Positions 63,835-64,000 of a DNA stretch of 64,000 bases are shown piece after piece. The notes beneath the pieces were generated by a model, which ran no database searches, was not told the origin of the DNA, and was given only the letters and a program-made list of their open reading frames with translations. This stretch comes from Ureibacillus endophyticus (GTDB lineage Bacteria > Bacillota > Bacilli > Bacillales_A > Planococcaceae), in NCBI RefSeq assembly GCF_003628435.1, contig NZ_RBZN01000014.1:1-64000 (forward strand), read 5' to 3'. Position numbers and translations under genes: made by a program. Position 1 is the first letter of the stretch; each line of letters begins with the position of its first letter.

Positions 63835-64000
63835 TACTTTTCCTGGTGCTTAACTTAATTGCTTTAGAATGATCTTTGAACCACTCATCAAATACTTCTT
63901 TATAGGTTAGATTTGCAACATTAATTGAAATACCACTCGCAATCTCTTGTTCAAGCTTTGAAGCAGCTAGTTGTGCCTCTTTTTTTGTTTTAAATCCTCT
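63835..64000 (-). pseudogene. Tyrosine-recombinase integrase, N-terminal part (runs off the window)
   Basis: Read on the - strand from the window edge: RGFKTKKEAQLAASKLE, then TYKEVFDEWFKDH and KAIKLSTRKS, typical of the AP2-like arm-binding domain and start of the core-binding domain of phage/ICE integrases. In the present sequence the frame runs into the element and stops at 63812-63814. The upstream start is outside the window. Joined across the insertion it reads KLSTRKS-IESKFNKHIL. Confidence 0.82.

Overview
ORGANISM. The window is about 37% G+C, and almost all genes lie on the + strand in the Bacillus order ctsR-mcsA-mcsB-clpC-radA ... rpoBC ... str operon ... S10-spc-alpha operons ... 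rplM-rpsI. A zinc-finger ClpC-regulator pair, SigH, a YacL PIN/TRAM protein, zinc (C+) forms of L33, S14 and L36, and a Bce-type antibiotic module all point to a spore-forming Bacillales. AT-rich codon choice and family details suggest the Lysinibacillus/Solibacillus/Ureibacillus group (Planococcaceae). That is an inference from gene order and protein resemblance, not a database match. LAYOUT. 1-117 looks like the end of an IS3-type element. 243-548 is a small DUF4870 membrane protein. 0.7-5.4 kb is the CtsR-controlled heat-shock operon. 5.7-16.4 kb carries radA, yacL, ispD, ispF, gltX, cysS (under a T-box), mrnC, rlmB, rae1 and sigH, with an SDR dehydrogenase inserted in reverse between ispD and ispF. 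16.5-28.5 kb is rpmG-secE-nusG-rplKA-rplJL-rsmC-like-rpoBC with L1 and L10 leaders. 28.7-33.5 kb is rplGB-rpsL-rpsG-fusA-tuf. 33.7-43.1 kb is an accessory block between tuf and rpsJ: malate synthase G, a LysR regulator, a complete BceRSAB-like peptide-antibiotic sensing and detoxification system, and a YuiF-like antiporter-family transporter. 43.4-57.7 kb is the S10-spc-alpha ribosomal cluster with secY, adk, infA, rpoA. 58.1-62.5 kb is ecfA1-ecfA2-ecfT-truA-rplM-rpsI. 62.5-64 kb is the end of an integrated element whose tyrosine integrase gene is split by a small inverted-repeat element. HOW IT WORKS TOGETHER. Most of the window is the growth machinery: RNA polymerase core, elongation factors, about 30 ribosomal proteins and the Sec channel, organised in long operons whose leaders (T-box, L1, L10, S10-like, L13) permit feedback control. 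The main departures from the B. subtilis order are the missing disA and cysE, a decayed map gene between adk and infA, and the accessory genes at ispD/ispF, tuf/rpsJ and downstream of rpsI. No rRNA, tRNA or CRISPR array was seen. Best candidates for novelty: the 283-bp IS21-like non-autonomous element whose removal exactly restores the integrase frame; the map remnant; the duplicated L1-site mimics; and the structured, terminator-ended RNA plus palindromic operator upstream of the ECF transporter genes.
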